Of a stretch of DNA of 64,000 bases, positions 34,186-56,372 are shown piece after piece. This stretch comes from Tetradesmus obliquus. Taxonomy: Eukaryota; Chlorophyta; Chlorophyceae; Sphaeropleales; Scenedesmaceae. The stretch covers positions 7,254,001 through 7,318,000 of the forward strand of contig CP126193.1 of the NCBI GenBank assembly GCA_030272155.1. Direction: 5' to 3'. Positions within the stretch are counted from its first letter, which is position 1. Every line of letters starts with the position of its first letter. The position numbers and the translations under genes were made by a program. Under the pieces are notes generated by a model that was given only the letters and a program-made list of their open reading frames with translations, searched no databases and had not been told where the DNA came from.

Positions 34186-36589
34186 TTGATTGATGAAGCC
34201 GGCCATCTGATTGATAGGATTGTTTGTTTGGAGTCTGATTGGGGTAGGTGAGGATTGGCGAGCTGGTTTTTTTGAGTTCTGCAGCTGCCAGCACAAATGA
34301 TGCTGGCAGCTGGCTGTGTGGTTTGCAGAGGGGGGGGGAGCTGCTGCTGGATGCAGCAGCAACGCAGGCGTGTGCGCTTGCTTGCTTTGTGGCTGCACGG
34401 TGCATTGCTTATGCGTTGTACCTGGGTCCAGGCTGGTGGAGGTGATTGCAGGCATTGCGTGTGTGTGAGAGTGCTGTGCGCTTGTGATATGATGTTGTTC
34501 GGTGATGAGATGCAGCAACTGCATTGCGGCGAGTGTGCATGTCTTGCATGTGACCATTGGTGTGTGCTGGGGCTTGTGTGCTTGCCGGGCAGAGCAAGCA
34601 ACCTGGCTTGGCTACTCTGGGGTTGTGTGCTTTGTGTGGTGCTGCAATGTGCCACATGCTGAAGCATGCTTTGCTTCAGCAGTCCAACCAAGAAGAAGTG
34701 CGCATGTCTGAGTTTGGTTGGACAGCAGGGCCGCTGCTTTTGGTGGGTTGGCTGGCGCACGTCTGCGTCATTCTAAAGTGCTTTGGCTGTGTCTGCATCC
34801 AGGTTTACTAGAGGACCTGCTGAGCTGTATGCAGGGTCTTGCGGCTTTTTTGCAGGTGCCTAGAAAGCAGCAGGATGTGTCTTTGACTGCGTGCAAGCGC
34901 AGGCATCTTGGCAAGAGGCAGCTGCGCTGCTGTGTTTCTGCTCTTGTTTGCGTGCAGTCTCTTGTGCTGAGAGGCATGTGTGACGCAGCAGCAGCAGCAG
35001 CAGCAGCACAGGACGGTATGGCAAGCTCAGCAGATGCATAGCTGCTGCATCTTGCGCGTTTGCGATCTGGTGGCAGGCGCAGCCAAATATGGCTGTGGCT
35101 GCTTTGGCTGTGCTTGCTGGTGATGCCATTCAGGCCATCCTTGTATTTGTGATGATGTGTGCTCTTCAGCACAGCTGTGCGTGTGACCGGCGTGTGTTGC
35201 GGCTGGCTGTGCGTTGTCGAGCGCATTGTATAACAGCCTTGCTACCGTGTATGTGTATTCCTCAAGTTATTTGTCCCGTTTGTGTTGAGCAGAAGCGTTG
35301 CTGTGTGCAGATGGGTGTGGTGTGGCAGCACAGACAGGAGCTGCAATGTCCCTCTTTCTGCCTGCAGTCAGCATTACAATGGTTGTGTTGGCAGTGGATT
35401 ACATGCAGTGCAACTGCAGTGACAAGGCAGGGTTGCCGGCACATGCTTTTCAAAGCACATGGTTCACGGATGTCATGTGCTCTTTCTTTCTATGAACTCA
35501 TGCTCTAAGTGTTTGTTATCTGAGACAGCATGCTTTTGGTGGTTGATTGCTTGCTCGCCAGTATGTTGGCTTGCCTAGCAGTGCCTGCTGAAAATAAACA
35601 GCAGGGAAGCGACTTCTATCACATCTGATGCATCCGGAACAAGTTGCAGTACACGAGGCGGCATATCATGCTGTGCAATGCTGCATCTTTTTTTGCGGCA
35701 CAGTGCTGCTGCCAGCTGTTGACGAGGAGTTGTGCATGCCGCCGTGTGCTGCGTAGCGCCTGCACAAGTCGTCACAGCCTTATGCTTGGGCGCGTTGTAC
35801 GGTAACAGAGGATTGTGAATACCGACCTCTGGCTCTGCAGCTCACAGCATCCTGAGTAGTAAGTATCCTGAATAGATGGCATGTTACCTGGAAAGCTTTG
35901 ATACACACTCCACATTCAACCCAGGGTTCACATTCTTGGCAACGTGGCGATTTGTAAAGGGTGAGTTTTCATTTTGTGTGACGTGACACGTCGACGCCGG
36001 CCCTGCCCAACATGTGTAGTGCGTACCATGGGACCAAACTTTTCTTGGTGTTGTTGGACCACGCTGGACAACACCTGCAGCATGCAGTATACTATACGCA
36101 CGTACGACGTTGGGATCACGGCACAAAATCAGCACATACAACAACACAATCAAATACTACTGCAAAGCGTTTTACCTGCAAAACTCACTGTACATCATGG
36201 CACAGCCCAAGACAGCCGCCACAGCACAGCATGCTGCTGGGCGTGCGCCCAACTCGACCACATCGCAAAGCGTGCTGCTTCAACCGCCCTTTGCACCATG
36301 GTCGGTGCTGCATTTTCGAAACACTTGTACACTGAAGTAGCTGCATGCGCCGCAGCGAGCTGCTGCACCTGCTCCAAGCGCACCAGGATGGTGCGCACCC
36401 ACTGCAGGCGTCACTGATTGTGCACCACTTTCAGGGTGCGCTAGTCAAGCACCACGGCATCAGGCTCCAGCCCCAGCCTGCTCACAAAGCGGCACACACG
36501 TACTGCTGTTGCTGCTGCTGCACCCACCGCACAAATGCACCAACCAGAAAGTGCAAGCACGCTCTGCAGCAGCACAGCATCAATCCACA
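34186..36589. other. 3'-flanking region, no supported gene
   Basis: A T/G-rich stretch to about 35.6 kb suggests a long 3' UTR for the RING gene; the first clear plus-strand TGTAA is near 35953. From 36.3 to 36.5 kb the minus strand shows fragments that may be 3' exons of the exonuclease-like gene (see terminal echo). Nothing else recognised. Confidence 0.4.
36425..36480 (-). repeat. Terminal-exon echo with stop codon (exonuclease-like gene)
   Basis: GLEPDAVVLD followed by TAG repeats the end of the frame at 36590 (GREPDAVVCE followed by TAG), including surrounding bases. It gives a second possible C-terminus. Confidence 0.75.
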
Positions 36590-37832
36590 CTACTCACACA
36601 CCACGGCATCAGGCTCCCGCCCCAGCCTGCCTACAAAGTGGCGCAGCGGTGTAGACAGCGCCAGCAGCTCCCGCTTCCATCCGCGATCGATGCCTGCTCT
36701 GCCTGCCGCTTTCGCTGCTGCTACGTCTGCTGTTGCCGCTTCTGCCGCTGCTGCTGCTGCTGCTGCTGTTGCCGCATCTGCCGCTGCTGCGGCTGCTTCT
36801 GCTGTTGCGCCTTCTGCCGCTGCTGCGGCTGCGGCTGCTGATGCTGCTGTTGCTGCTGCTTTTGCTGTTGCCGCGGTTGCTGCTGCTGCTGCTGCCTTGA
36901 GGCGCCTCCTGCTGTACATCGCATACAGCCGCGGCACCACCCCGCGCATTGCCAGCGCGTCAGCTAGTGCATAGTGCCGCCGCACCCTGACCTTCTCCTC
37001 AAAGTAGGGCCATGGCTTTCCTATGTACAGCAGGCAGTCTGCCAGTGTCGGTAGCTTTGCCTCTCTGCTGGCGTCACACGCGGTCTTCACCCACAGGCAG
37101 CTGTCAGCCAGCTGCACTGCGGGCAGCTGCACCTTATGCTTCTCTGCATGCTGCACCAGGATACTGAAAGCATAGCCGAAGCCGTAGTGGCTCACCAGGA
37201 TGAGGCGGGATGGGTCTGCTCCCTCCCCTGCATGCTGCTGGTGCTGCTCCAAAGCCCATGCTACAAACTTCTGCAGGGCTGCCGCTGGGGAGAGCTTGTC
37301 AGCATCATCTACATCTGCCTCCTCTGGTGCGGCCTTCATGTTTTTTTGCTGCGCGCTTGCCAGTGGGTGTCTTCACATACACGTTGAACCTCTGCCCCTG
37401 CCGGCTGCCGCTGCCTGCACCTGCCGTCACTGCTGCGATCTGCGCGATCGCATTGCAGGAGGCGGTGCCGTCCCAAGGCCCACCGTCGCTCCGCGGCACG
37501 TATGCGCACTCCACATCAAAAAAGATGAATGTGTAGTCGTCGTCCAGCTCAGCCGATGACACACCATCTGCAGCCGCGAGCCGAAGTGATAGCTCCTTGG
37601 CTGGTGCTGGCCAGCCACTTGTTAGGCAGGTCATGCAGGAGCCGAAGCCACCACGCAGGCTGAGGGCGTCATAGCTGCCCTTGTCCAGCTTTGACCTGCT
37701 GTCGGGACGCTTGCACAGGCGGCAGCTCGCAGGCCGCTGCTTGCGGTCTGGCTTGGCAGATATCTCCAGCTTCCCCTGCTGCTGCTGCTGCTGCTGCTGC
37801 TGCTTGTCCTGGGACTGGTCCAATGTCAGCAT
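36590..37832 (-). CDS. DEDDh exonuclease-like protein, frame interrupted
   Basis: Two overlapping frames join into one product of about 410 aa. The first (ATG 37832) has a Gln run, a possible zinc site CRLCKRPDSRSK with a later CMTC, and exonuclease motif I FIFFDVECAYV (DxE). The second, from about 37340, has LVSHYGFGYAFSIL where motif II would lie, without the usual Asp, and motif III HYALADAL (H-x4-D); then a long Ala/Thr/Glu tract coded by GCN repeats. The frames meet at a run of seven A near 37326-37332. No GT-AG intron there explains the shift, so it is an assembly or sequencing error, a recent mutation, or frameshifting. Function: perhaps nucleic-acid trimming, activity doubtful. Confidence 0.6.
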
Positions 37833-39130
37833 GGCGCATGCCTGCTTGTTTGGAGTTTGCAGGATGGGTTCATTGCCTGGCTGCGTCCTATCTGCCGTTC
37901 ATTCCTGGCCTGTAGTGCAGCAGGCACAGTTGAAGGCGCGTGAGATTGAGGCTGACGTTTTAAAGTGGTCATCAGCATCCCATCCGAACTGCTCCTATGC
38001 ATAGCTGCTGCTGCGATCAGGGGTGTGGTGTGGACTTGAGTTTCGAGGTGCTGCACGTACACAACCTTGATTCTGCGTTGCTTGAGCACTTGATAGGCAT
38101 CGCACCTGGCAGTCCGTGGGACCTTTTTGAAGCCTTGATGACATGCTTCGAGCCTTGAGACCCACACAAAACCTCGTTGTTTTGCTCCATTGCTGTTTAG
38201 CGCAGCTTTGACTGCTGGCAAGTGGTGTTTCACGGCAAACGAGGCCACGCCGTGTGGGCCGAACTGCTCCGGTGACTGCAGCCGGTCAACAACGTCTCCT
38301 ATAAATCAAACAGAATTAACCTTGGGGCTCTTGGTGTGAGAGGCACGGACGCTGGTGATGGGTCTTGAGAAAGCTTTGAGCTCACACTTGGTCGTGTGTC
38401 CGTTGCTGTTGTGCACCACATGCAGCTATCTCTGAGATACGGTATACCAGGGCACAATGTCATCAAGCAGAACGCCAAGCGAGCGTATCACCAAACACAC
38501 AGCTGTCTCATAGCATCGTCACACCAAACCCTAAAGAACCCCACACCTGAACGTTTCAAGGTGTCAGAGGGTTACAACTCAAAGTCATCTGTGAAATGAC
38601 AGTTTTAGGCATGGTGAATGCACAACTGTCTATGCAGTGACAATTTGAGCCACGTGTATACAGCCCGTGCCTGCGACCTTCGATTACTAAGTCTGTGTGC
38701 CATCCAGACCAGCACCAGCAGTCAGCTCTGCCCAGCTCCCGCACTGCAAAGCCCCGACAGCAAGCTACCACTGGCGGTGGCACCGCTGCTGCTGACTGCA
38801 GCCACACCGTGATACGCCAGCGGCAGCAGCAGGTTTAGCTGCTGCTGACGAGGCTAGCCCAGCTGCTGCAGCCTGCAGCAGCGCAGCCACGCATGTAAAA
38901 TGACGAATTCTATACAAAGCCAGGATAGCATGTGGCACCAGCAGCAGCTTCCATGCAACCACTTCCACGCTTGGCACGACAAAGGCGGCAGAAAGCCCTC
39001 GCATGCTCAGTTCAGCAGAGCTTTGCCGCAACACCAGAATGCCACTATAGGCGCTACAAAGCTTCGACAACCGGCAACAGCTGCCTTGCTTGCAAGCAAG
39101 AACAACTGTTGGTTGCTTGCTGCACCAGCC
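37833..39130. other. Intergenic region, no supported gene
   Basis: Upstream of the exonuclease-like gene. Minus-strand frames near 38.8-39.26 kb are long but lack codon structure or motifs. Nothing assigned. Confidence 0.4.
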
Positions 39131-40825
39131 AGCTGTGCGCCAAGGGTGTGTTGAGCAGCTGGTGACCAAACAGCAAGCAAAATAGAACAGCAAGCTATAG
39201 CTAGCTAGCCAACAGCATCGACTAAGGCCACCTGCCAAGCTACACCACACGTGTGGGTGCACCCAATGGCACCGTGCCTGGCACAGTCGCTGTCACACCA
39301 ACACGCCACTTCTTCCGACTGCATGCACAGCTGGCCCTGTGCAGCATTTCAGCTTCACATGGAGCGGGATGTGCCACAAGAATTTTTGGTAGCCACGATT
39401 CAACCAGCCACCATGCCAGCTGCACATCAGGGGTGTGTTAGGCAGCTGAGCGACCCAACACAAACACTATGCCAGCCACATGCCGTTGCCAGCTGTACAC
39501 CAAGGGTGTGTTGGGCAGCTGGGAATGCAAAAGCAAGAACACTTCTTCAAACTGATACTGCTAGTGATAAGAGGCACATGCCCATCCAGCTGTACATCAA
39601 GGGTGTGTTGAGCAGCTGAGCGGGCAGAAGAGAGTGTTGTCAGCAGAAGCCACAGGCCCATGCCAAAAATGCAAACAGCAAAGAAGTAACAAGACCAGAT
39701 GCCCTTGCCAGCTGTACACCAAGGGGGTGTTGAGCAGCTGAAAGGGCAAAAACAAAAAAGGGTGCTATCAGTAAGAGCCACATGCCCATGCCAGCTGTAC
39801 ACGAAAGGTGTGTTGAGCAGCTGACGGGGCAAAAGCAAGAACACATGTACTAATCTTGAAAGCCACATGCCCATGCCAGCTGTACGTACCGTTGAGCAGC
39901 TGACAGGGCAAAAGCAATATTGTGTGTGCTAGTAGTGAAAGCCACATGTCCATGCCAGCTGTACACCAAGGTGTGTTGAGCAGCTGAGCGAGCCAATAAC
40001 AAGACCACAACAGCCACATGCCCATGCCAGCTGTACATCAAAGGTGTGTTGAGCAGCTGAAAGGGCAAAAGAAAGACGTCACGCACAAGTTATAAGAGCC
40101 ACATGCTCATTGCCGTCTGTACATCGACGGTGTGTTGAGCAGCTGACAGGGCGAAAGCCAAAACCGCGTACAGTAAAACCCAGTAATAAGAGCCACATGC
40201 CCATTGCCAGCTGTACATCAAAGGTGTGTTGAGCAGCTGACCAGGCAAAAGCAAGAATGTGTACTAGCAGTAGTAACAGCCACATGCCCTTGCCAGCTGT
40301 ACATCAAAGGTGTGTTGAGCAGTTGAAAGGGCAAAAGCAAGAACGCCTGTACTAGTAGTAGGAGCCGCAGGCTCATTGCCAGCTGTACATCAACGGTGCG
40401 TTGCACAGCTGACAGGGCGAAAGCAAAACCGCGTACCAGTAGTAAGAGCCACATGCCCATTGCCAGCTGTACATCAAAGGTGTGTTGAGCAGCTGATCGG
40501 GCAAAAGCAAGAGCAAGAATGTGTGTGACACCATTAGTAACAGCCACATCCCCATGCCAGCTGTACACCAAAGGTATTGAGCAGCTGAACGGACGAAGGC
40601 AGAAAAAATGCGCACTCATTTCAAGAGCCACATGCCCTTGCCAGCTGTACATCAAAGGTGTGTTGAGCAGCTGACAGGGCAAAAGAAAGAATGTGCACTA
40701 GCAGTAGTAACAGCCACATGCCCTTGCCAGCTGTACATCACGGGCAAACGCAACAGTGCGCGTACAAGCAGTGAGAGCCAAAGCCGCCATGCCAGCTGTA
40801 CACCAAGGGTGTGTTGAGCAGCGGC
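39130..40825. repeat. Satellite of about 80-bp units, about 17 copies
   Basis: Head-to-tail units 74-95 bp long. The core is GCCAGCTGTACATCAAAGGT followed by GTGTTGAGCAGCTGA, GGGCAAAAGCAAGAA and a variable linker ending CCACATGCCC. Two CAGCTG palindromes lie about 26 bp apart in each full unit. Units are best preserved between 39.7 and 40.7 kb and decay toward both ends. Coding potential on the minus strand (repeating LLNTPLMYSWHGHVA) is a by-product. Confidence 0.92.
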
Positions 40826-41443
40826 AAAGAATCTTGGGCAGCATAGCAGATTGACCATGCCAGACTGTGGACCACAACGGCGGGGACATCTTGAGGCACC
40901 AACACCGGTGCAAGCCAAACAGACGTGTCACGCAATGCCACCGAAGGTTTTGCTGCTTGTGTGGATCGCCGCTTGTGCAGCCACTGGTAGCCAACAACAT
41001 ACAAATGATGCGGGGACAATAATGCTGCTTGCAGCGCTCCAACAGCCAAGCATGCATACCAAATACACCAACAAGCTCAAACACTGGTCCAATTGCAACA
41101 GAAAGAACCAAACACCACCGCACTCATACAAGTGCACAACACAACATGGGCACATACGCAAGCTTGAGCAGCTCCACCCAGAACCAAAACAAGAGTGGCA
41201 GCTGGCTCCAATGCAACAGCAGGAGACGACAACCACAGTGCAATTGCAAAAACCCACACTGCAGACCTGCTGAAGCGTCCGAACAGCATTAACAGCAGCA
41301 AACAAGTGCCATGCCTGCACAAACCCAACCTGCAGCAGCGCTGCAAGTGCAACATTGTGACTTCAGCACAGCTGCACCAACCCATGCTCCTTCAGCGCTG
41401 CTGTCACTCCAGCTGCACACGCTATACTACTTCAGCGCTGCGA
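40826..41443. other. Short intergenic region
   Basis: Downstream of the LRR gene on the minus strand. It has three imperfect copies of a CTTCAGCNCTGC-type motif near 41360-41450 and no gene. Confidence 0.4.
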
Positions 41444-43767
41444 TTACTTCAGCTTGAAAATCTCCAGGTCAAGCTTCTGCCCCGCCAGCTGCTGCTGCAG
41501 GCGCCTGCATTCCTGCGCACTCACATTCCTGCACCCCTCCACCACCACTTTCACCACGCAGCGCCCCGCTGCTAGCGCAGCAACGCCTGCTGCTCCCGCT
41601 CCCCGCATCAGCTCCAGGTGCACCTCCCTGAGCTTGCTGCAGAGCTGTGGCACAGCTGTGAGGCCAGCATCACTCACTGCGCTGCAGCTTGAGAGCTTCA
41701 AGCTGCGCAGGGAAGGTGCAGCACGCAGCAGCAGCTGCAGCGTTGTGTCATTGAAGTGGTTGCTGAGGGACAGGCGCTGCAGGGATGGCAGCAGCGGAAG
41801 GTTGGAGGCTTCTGCTTCCTTGAGGCCGTTGTAGTGGCTGGACAGTGCCAGGGACTGCAGCTGCGGCAGGCTGAAGATGGCCTGCAGGAAAGAATCAAAA
41901 ACAGCAGGAAAGAGGTCAAAATGTGTGTGCAACACTTTGATCGGAGAGAGTCATGAGTCAGGCAAAATGAACTCACGGCTCCGTGTGGTAACAGTTGGCT
42001 GCAACAATAGCAGCGTACGCAGCACATTGGCAGGGATTAGTCAGCAGCACGAGCTGCACGCCTGCTATTGCTCACTAGCATTTTTACGTACAATGCAACC
42101 CGCTTGCAGCAGCTTTCAGCACCAGCCATCCTCCACGCTCTGCCTCTCGCCAACTACTGCTGCAGCCGCACCACCAGCAACTCGGCACCAGCAGTACACC
42201 AGCCTTGTACGTACAAGTGTGTACAGCACGCGCTGCTCAGGCATCAACTACACCACGCACCTGCATCAGCTCTGTGCAGCTTTCCGAAGCACGGTGCACG
42301 CTCAGCGACAAGCTGCGGAGTCCTGTGAGCGCCGGCAGTGCCGCAGCAAACGCCTGCATGTCTGCATCGTTCACGCGCATCTGCAGTTCCAGCAGCTGCT
42401 GCGCCAGCGCTGCTGCCCCCTTGCGGCTTGCACAGAACCTGCCAGCGCGCAGAGTGAGTCTGCTGACCCGTGTGCGCGCCAGCACACCCAAAACCTCATC
42501 GCTGCAAATAACATTACACAGCTGCAGCTCCTGCAAGCTGGAGCTGGCCATGAGAGGCGCCAGGTCAGCATGTGAGGCAGAGCTGTCATCTGCGTATTCA
42601 AAAACCAGGCTCGACAGCTGCGGCAGCTGTCCTGCAAGCAAGAATGTGTCGTAACGCGCCAGGTGGTTGCCTAGCTGCAAGCGCTGCAGGTGATGCAGCT
42701 GTTTGAGTGGCTGCAGTGCTGCTGGAGTCAGCAGCAAGCTGCTGTGGGGCCCTGGGGCAATGTCCAGAGACTGAAGCTGGCTGAGCTGGGGCAGCAGCTG
42801 CACGCTTGCAGGACAGATGTAGTCGCCTGCGCCCAGCAGCTGCGTGAGCTGGCCAGCGTGTGTGCTGCGGAAACAGAACACAGCAGAAACGAGTTGGAAC
42901 GGCAGCAGGCAGAAATGTGTCAAGGCACATGCGATGGTGCAGAGTTGGCATGTGCTGCTGATACTCAGCAACGTCGAAGCTGCATGATGAGAAGCGTCAT
43001 ACCCTGCACAGTAACCCATCAACAGCGTCTCATAACTACTCAACTGTTCTGCAGCAGAAGTAAAGTTTGAGAAGGCAGCAGGCACATGCGATGGTGCAGA
43101 GTTTGCATGTCATATGCTCAAAGCGTCAACAAGCTGCAGCTGATCCTGACGCACTTTGTAGCCCCCAAGCCCCAGTTTAACTAACCCTCATGCAAAAGCT
43201 CAATAAACAAGGGAAAATGCGGGGACTGCCGATGCTGTTGTTGACTTGTGTTGCTCACGTTATGGCTTCCACAAAGTCGTGCCTGTTTGACTGCACACTG
43301 CTGGCCAGCGGTGGCAGTGCCAGCGAGCGCAGGCCGCTGCAGCCACGCAGCAGCTGCACAAGCACATCTGCTTCCAGCCCATAGCAGCTGGACAGGTCCA
43401 GCTCCTGCAACCGCACAAGCAGCTTGGGCTGCTGCTGCACCAGCTGTGTCAGCAGCTGGCTAGCACTGCTGCTTGAGCTCAAACGCTCAAAAGAAAGCCT
43501 TCGCAGGCGTGGGAAGCGTGAGGTAAGCTGCTCCGAACTGCTGAGGGCCGAAAGGTTTGCCTTCAAGCCATGTACCCGGCTGTCCACCAGCTGTCTGCAG
43601 TCCTTGCTGATAAGTCTGGTGGTGCGAGTGCTGTCTGCCGTGCTAGCCAAATGGCGCAGGACCACGGTACCCACATCATGCGCCATGATGGATCCCCAGT
43701 TGAAGTCGCTGCTGGCCTTGCTGGTGCTGCTCCCACGAGCACCCAGCACGGAGCTTGCGAGGCTCAT
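41444..43767 (-). CDS. F-box-like / leucine-rich repeat protein (516 aa, 3 exons)
   Basis: Exons 43767-43259, 42864-42261 and 41881-41444, phases matching. I used ATG 43767 (MSLASSVLG); an upstream exon is possible because the frame stays open above it. The N-terminus (HDVGTVVLRHLASTADSTRT, then TRLISKDCRQLVDSR) resembles the degenerate F-box of chlorophyte LRR families. Then come irregular LRRs: LQELDLSSCYGLEADVLVQL, LQSLDIAPG, LQELQLCN, LRSLSLSVH, LQRLSLSNHFND, LRSLKLSSCSAVSDAGLTAV. It probably serves as a substrate adaptor or protein-binding scaffold. Unlike its neighbours its introns show few echoes; one copy of CAGGCACATGCGATGGTGCA lies at 42905-42945 and again at 43078-43100. Confidence 0.75.
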
Positions 43768-45425
43768 GAGTGTCAAAGCTGCTGCCTCGCGCACACGACC
43801 AACACGTTGATGCCCTCAGTGCTACGGTCGAAGTCGGAACGCGCCCGACAGCATTTACAAGTTCCGGGTGGTTGCGAGTGCCAACACGTGACCCTGCACG
43901 ATGCAGGTCGGTTGGCTGCTTGAAATCTCTCTTACTTCTACTGGCAACGTGATGAACATGTGCCACGGGCTTGCTTTGCGGCGCTGATCCTGTGTTGCCA
44001 GCTCAACAGTAGCAGGCAATGACTGCACTGCAGTGAACCATGCCAGTAACCAGGTGAGTCACCCTCGCAGCCTGCAGCTGATGACTGTGAGGCCAACGCG
44101 TACAAGCAGTTCCAACAACCTACAGCTATGATAAGGTGTGCCAAGTCCTTGGACGCTGCAGCGCAGCACACGCACATGCAATGTAGGAGCAAGCAACCAT
44201 TGGTGGCACACCAGGTCACCTAGTTGATGCCCAGCACAGACAGTGTGGCAGGCTGTGAAGGACGTGGCTGTGGAGCCACCTATAGTGCACTAGTGTTGTC
44301 ACAGCATCTGATGTGATGTGGTCGCAACATCGCTGCCAGTGCTGTTCTTCATGGCGCGCTTGAACTGCACATGTGCAGCTGCGCAGCCGCTGCACAGTGA
44401 GCATGGCTATAGCTGACCATCCCTGCAGCATGCGACACGTCAACTGCGGCGCACTTCTCACACAGGTTCAAAGCTGTCAGCGCTTGTATGCACCTCTGGC
44501 AGCGCTTTGCCAGCGTGTTTTTTGTTTGCGCACCTGCTTCCTGCGCAGCCAGCTGAGCAACGGCTACAGCTGTCGTTGCTTGTGCAGGGGCACCAAGCAT
44601 AACCACTGTAACCAACTATAGTTATGCCAGCACATGCTGATAGTAGCGCAACAGTTCATACCAGCAGAATATGCACTGCCGCTGTGCGGCACAGCCCTGA
44701 CTTTCAGCCTCATGAGGCTTTCAGCCTCATGAGGCTTTCAGCCTCATGAGGCCTGATCAGGCTGGCAGCTGCCAGCCAGCCAGGCTCAGGGGCTGCAGGC
44801 TCTGGTGCCATGCCTGCTTGAACCGTGCAGCCAGTGCACCGCCACACTGAATCGAATTACCTGTCTGTGCCTGTTGCTGGTGGATGATGGCATCAAATGG
44901 CAGTGGCAACCCAGCTGCAGCTGTTCGGCTGCTGCAGCTGCTTGCAGGACATGGCATGAGGCTGACATAATCGCACTGCTCCAGCCCTTGTGAGTATGTT
45001 GACCCTAAGAGAGAGTATAATCCAGGTCAGAAGTCAAGGCAGTGGTTAGGCAGCAGCCTGCATGATCCCACAGGTGTGGAAAACTTGCTCATGCAGCAGC
45101 GCACTGAAGCAGTAGTGCACTTCAGCAGTCCTGCACTCCAGCAATAGTGCACAGGGTTCCGGCTTGACCAGATAAAAATCAAAGTCAACTCAGCTTATTG
45201 ATGCAAGCCAGACGTGGGAAAGCGTAGAAGTGCTCCACTGCCGGGGAAACGTTGCACCACTTGTCCAAAGCCCTGTCCCTCTTTCTCACTGGTCACCAGA
45301 CCACCAACCCCGAGCTCCCCTGGTTTTGTGAGGCGGTTCCGATAATGGATTGTTTGTTTTTTTGGACATAAACGATACGCTGCACTCGGCGTGATCTGAA
45401 ACTTGTGTCTCGCCAGCAAGGCATC
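43768..45425. other. Divergent intergenic region
   Basis: Between the LRR gene (-) and the V-ATPase gene (+). It holds the promoters of both and the palindromic repeat at 44701-44751. No gene supported. Confidence 0.5.
44701..44751. repeat. Three tandem 17-bp units with perfect palindromes
   Basis: CTTTCAGCCTCATGAGG three times without change; each unit contains the 10-bp palindrome CCTCATGAGG, and a fourth partial copy precedes. Confidence 0.95.
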
Positions 45426-54719
<9,294 letters not shown>

Positions 54720-54874
54720 GGCGCAGCGGCAGCAGCAGCAGCGGCGGCGGCGGCAGCAGCGTGCTGAAGGAGCAGCAGCACCGGCTTAATGCAGCAGCAG
54801 CAGCAGGGCGCTGGAGGAGGAGTTCAGATGAGGCGCAGCGGCAGCAGCAGCAGCGGCGGCGGCGGCGTGCTGAA

Positions 54875-54930
<56 letters not shown>

Positions 54931-55501
54931 GAACCATAATGTTGATCCATAAACCGCAGTGCGCCTCCGGGCGCTGGAGGAGGAGTTCAAACGAGTAGAT
55001 GAGGCGCGGCTGCGGCAGCAGCAGCAGTGGCAGGGCAGCATCTGACTGCTGAGGGATGAGCAGCGTTGCGCTGGATCAGAAACAGCAGCAGATGAGGCTA
55101 AGGCTGCTGGTGTGGCATGAGGCCTAGCAGCAGCAGTGCTGGCAGCGCGCTGCAGTGCGGCGGCAGCAGCAGCAATAGCAGCAGGGGGGTTTCGTTTTGT
55201 TTTAGGGTATGCGTGGGGCACAGCAGCGCCACAGCAGCACTGCCGACATCAACAGCAGCAGCTGCTGCTGCGTGAATATGCGTGGCCAGGCATCAGCAGC
55301 AGCAGCAGCAGCAGCCACAGCGGTGCAGCTGTTGCGTGGTTGCAATGCCGGGTGTGCGGGTTTCATGTCTCGTGGCTGCTGTGGTGCCTGCTGTCCTCTG
55401 TGTTGTGACCGCTATCCAGCAATGCTGCAACAGCACCACGCAATGTTGTGCAGTGACATCATCCTGTCGCAGATCTGCGCGCCCTGTGCGATCTTGTGGT
55501 G

Positions 55502-55532
<31 letters not shown>

Positions 55533-56372
55533 TGACAAGGCTTGCATGGTTGGTGCTGGCAGGACCCGTGAAGCTTATCATGTGCTGTGCAGCATGTGCT
55601 GCTGGCGTGTGTTGTGACACGCCATGCAACCCACGTGCGCTGCGTGCTTATAACCTCCAAAGTTCAAATTTGCACGTGTTGCTGTGCAAAGTTTGGACAT
55701 TGCTGCTGTGATTTTCGTCAATCAAGGTGTCACATTGCAGTGATTTGAATCAGCTGGCAACAGCAAATGTGTTTGGTTGTGTGATTGTATTTTGGCTGCA
55801 CAAGTTTCAAAACGTGTAACATTGCACTTTGTAGACTGGTCATCAGTGGTGCTCTGGCTGTTACGTGTGCACCGATGTGCTGCTTTGGACCTGCAAGTCT
55901 TGCTGAAAATCGCTGCTGCCTTGCATCTTCTGCGTGCCGCTGGTGGTTCTGCTGCTATTGCTGCAACACACTAGAGTCACAAGAAGGCGTGCACTGTGGC
56001 AACAATCTGCAGTGCTGCAGTGAGGCTGTACATCGCGGAACTGCACGGCTGTACGCCTGGGGATGCCGGAATTCTAGATATATCATTAAACCTGTAAAAC
56101 GACCTGTTGCTGTCGCGAGCAGCCACAAGAAGCCGTCAAACGGCGAGCAGGCTTTTGTCCTTGAAACTGGTTTGACAGCTTTCAAACTCGGTGTCTGTTC
56201 TGGCGTCTAGTCATGGCCACTACCTAGTGATCAGCCAATCTGCAGCTCAACATACTTCTCCTTTGGTTCTTGCCACATGCTTTTGTGTCAAACGGTGAAC
56301 TGCGTGCTGCTGGAGTCGTGTCAACAACAGCTATGAAAGCTAGATCGTGACTACACACAGCAATTATAAACA
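54720..56372. other. V-ATPase 3' region with terminal-exon echoes; no further gene
   Basis: Two copies of the exon 17 end (RALEEEF, one with the same TGA) lie at about 54808-54832 and 54967-54992, with CAG/CGG repeats. TGTAA at 55815-55819 is a possible polyadenylation signal. The rest, to the ATG at 56373, shows no gene. Confidence 0.6.

Noticed and set aside
39467-40700. Minus-strand frames repeating LLNTPLMYSWHGHVA
   Set aside because: They follow the satellite unit and shift frame with unit length; no start, splice or homology support.
39400-40825. CRISPR-like look of regularly spaced repeats
   Set aside because: Eukaryotic setting, variable unit length, linkers related to each other rather than unique spacers, and no cas genes.
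41029-41600. Plus-strand Gln/Asn/His-rich frames near 41.0-41.6 kb
   Set aside because: They run antisense into the LRR gene and show no splice or motif support.
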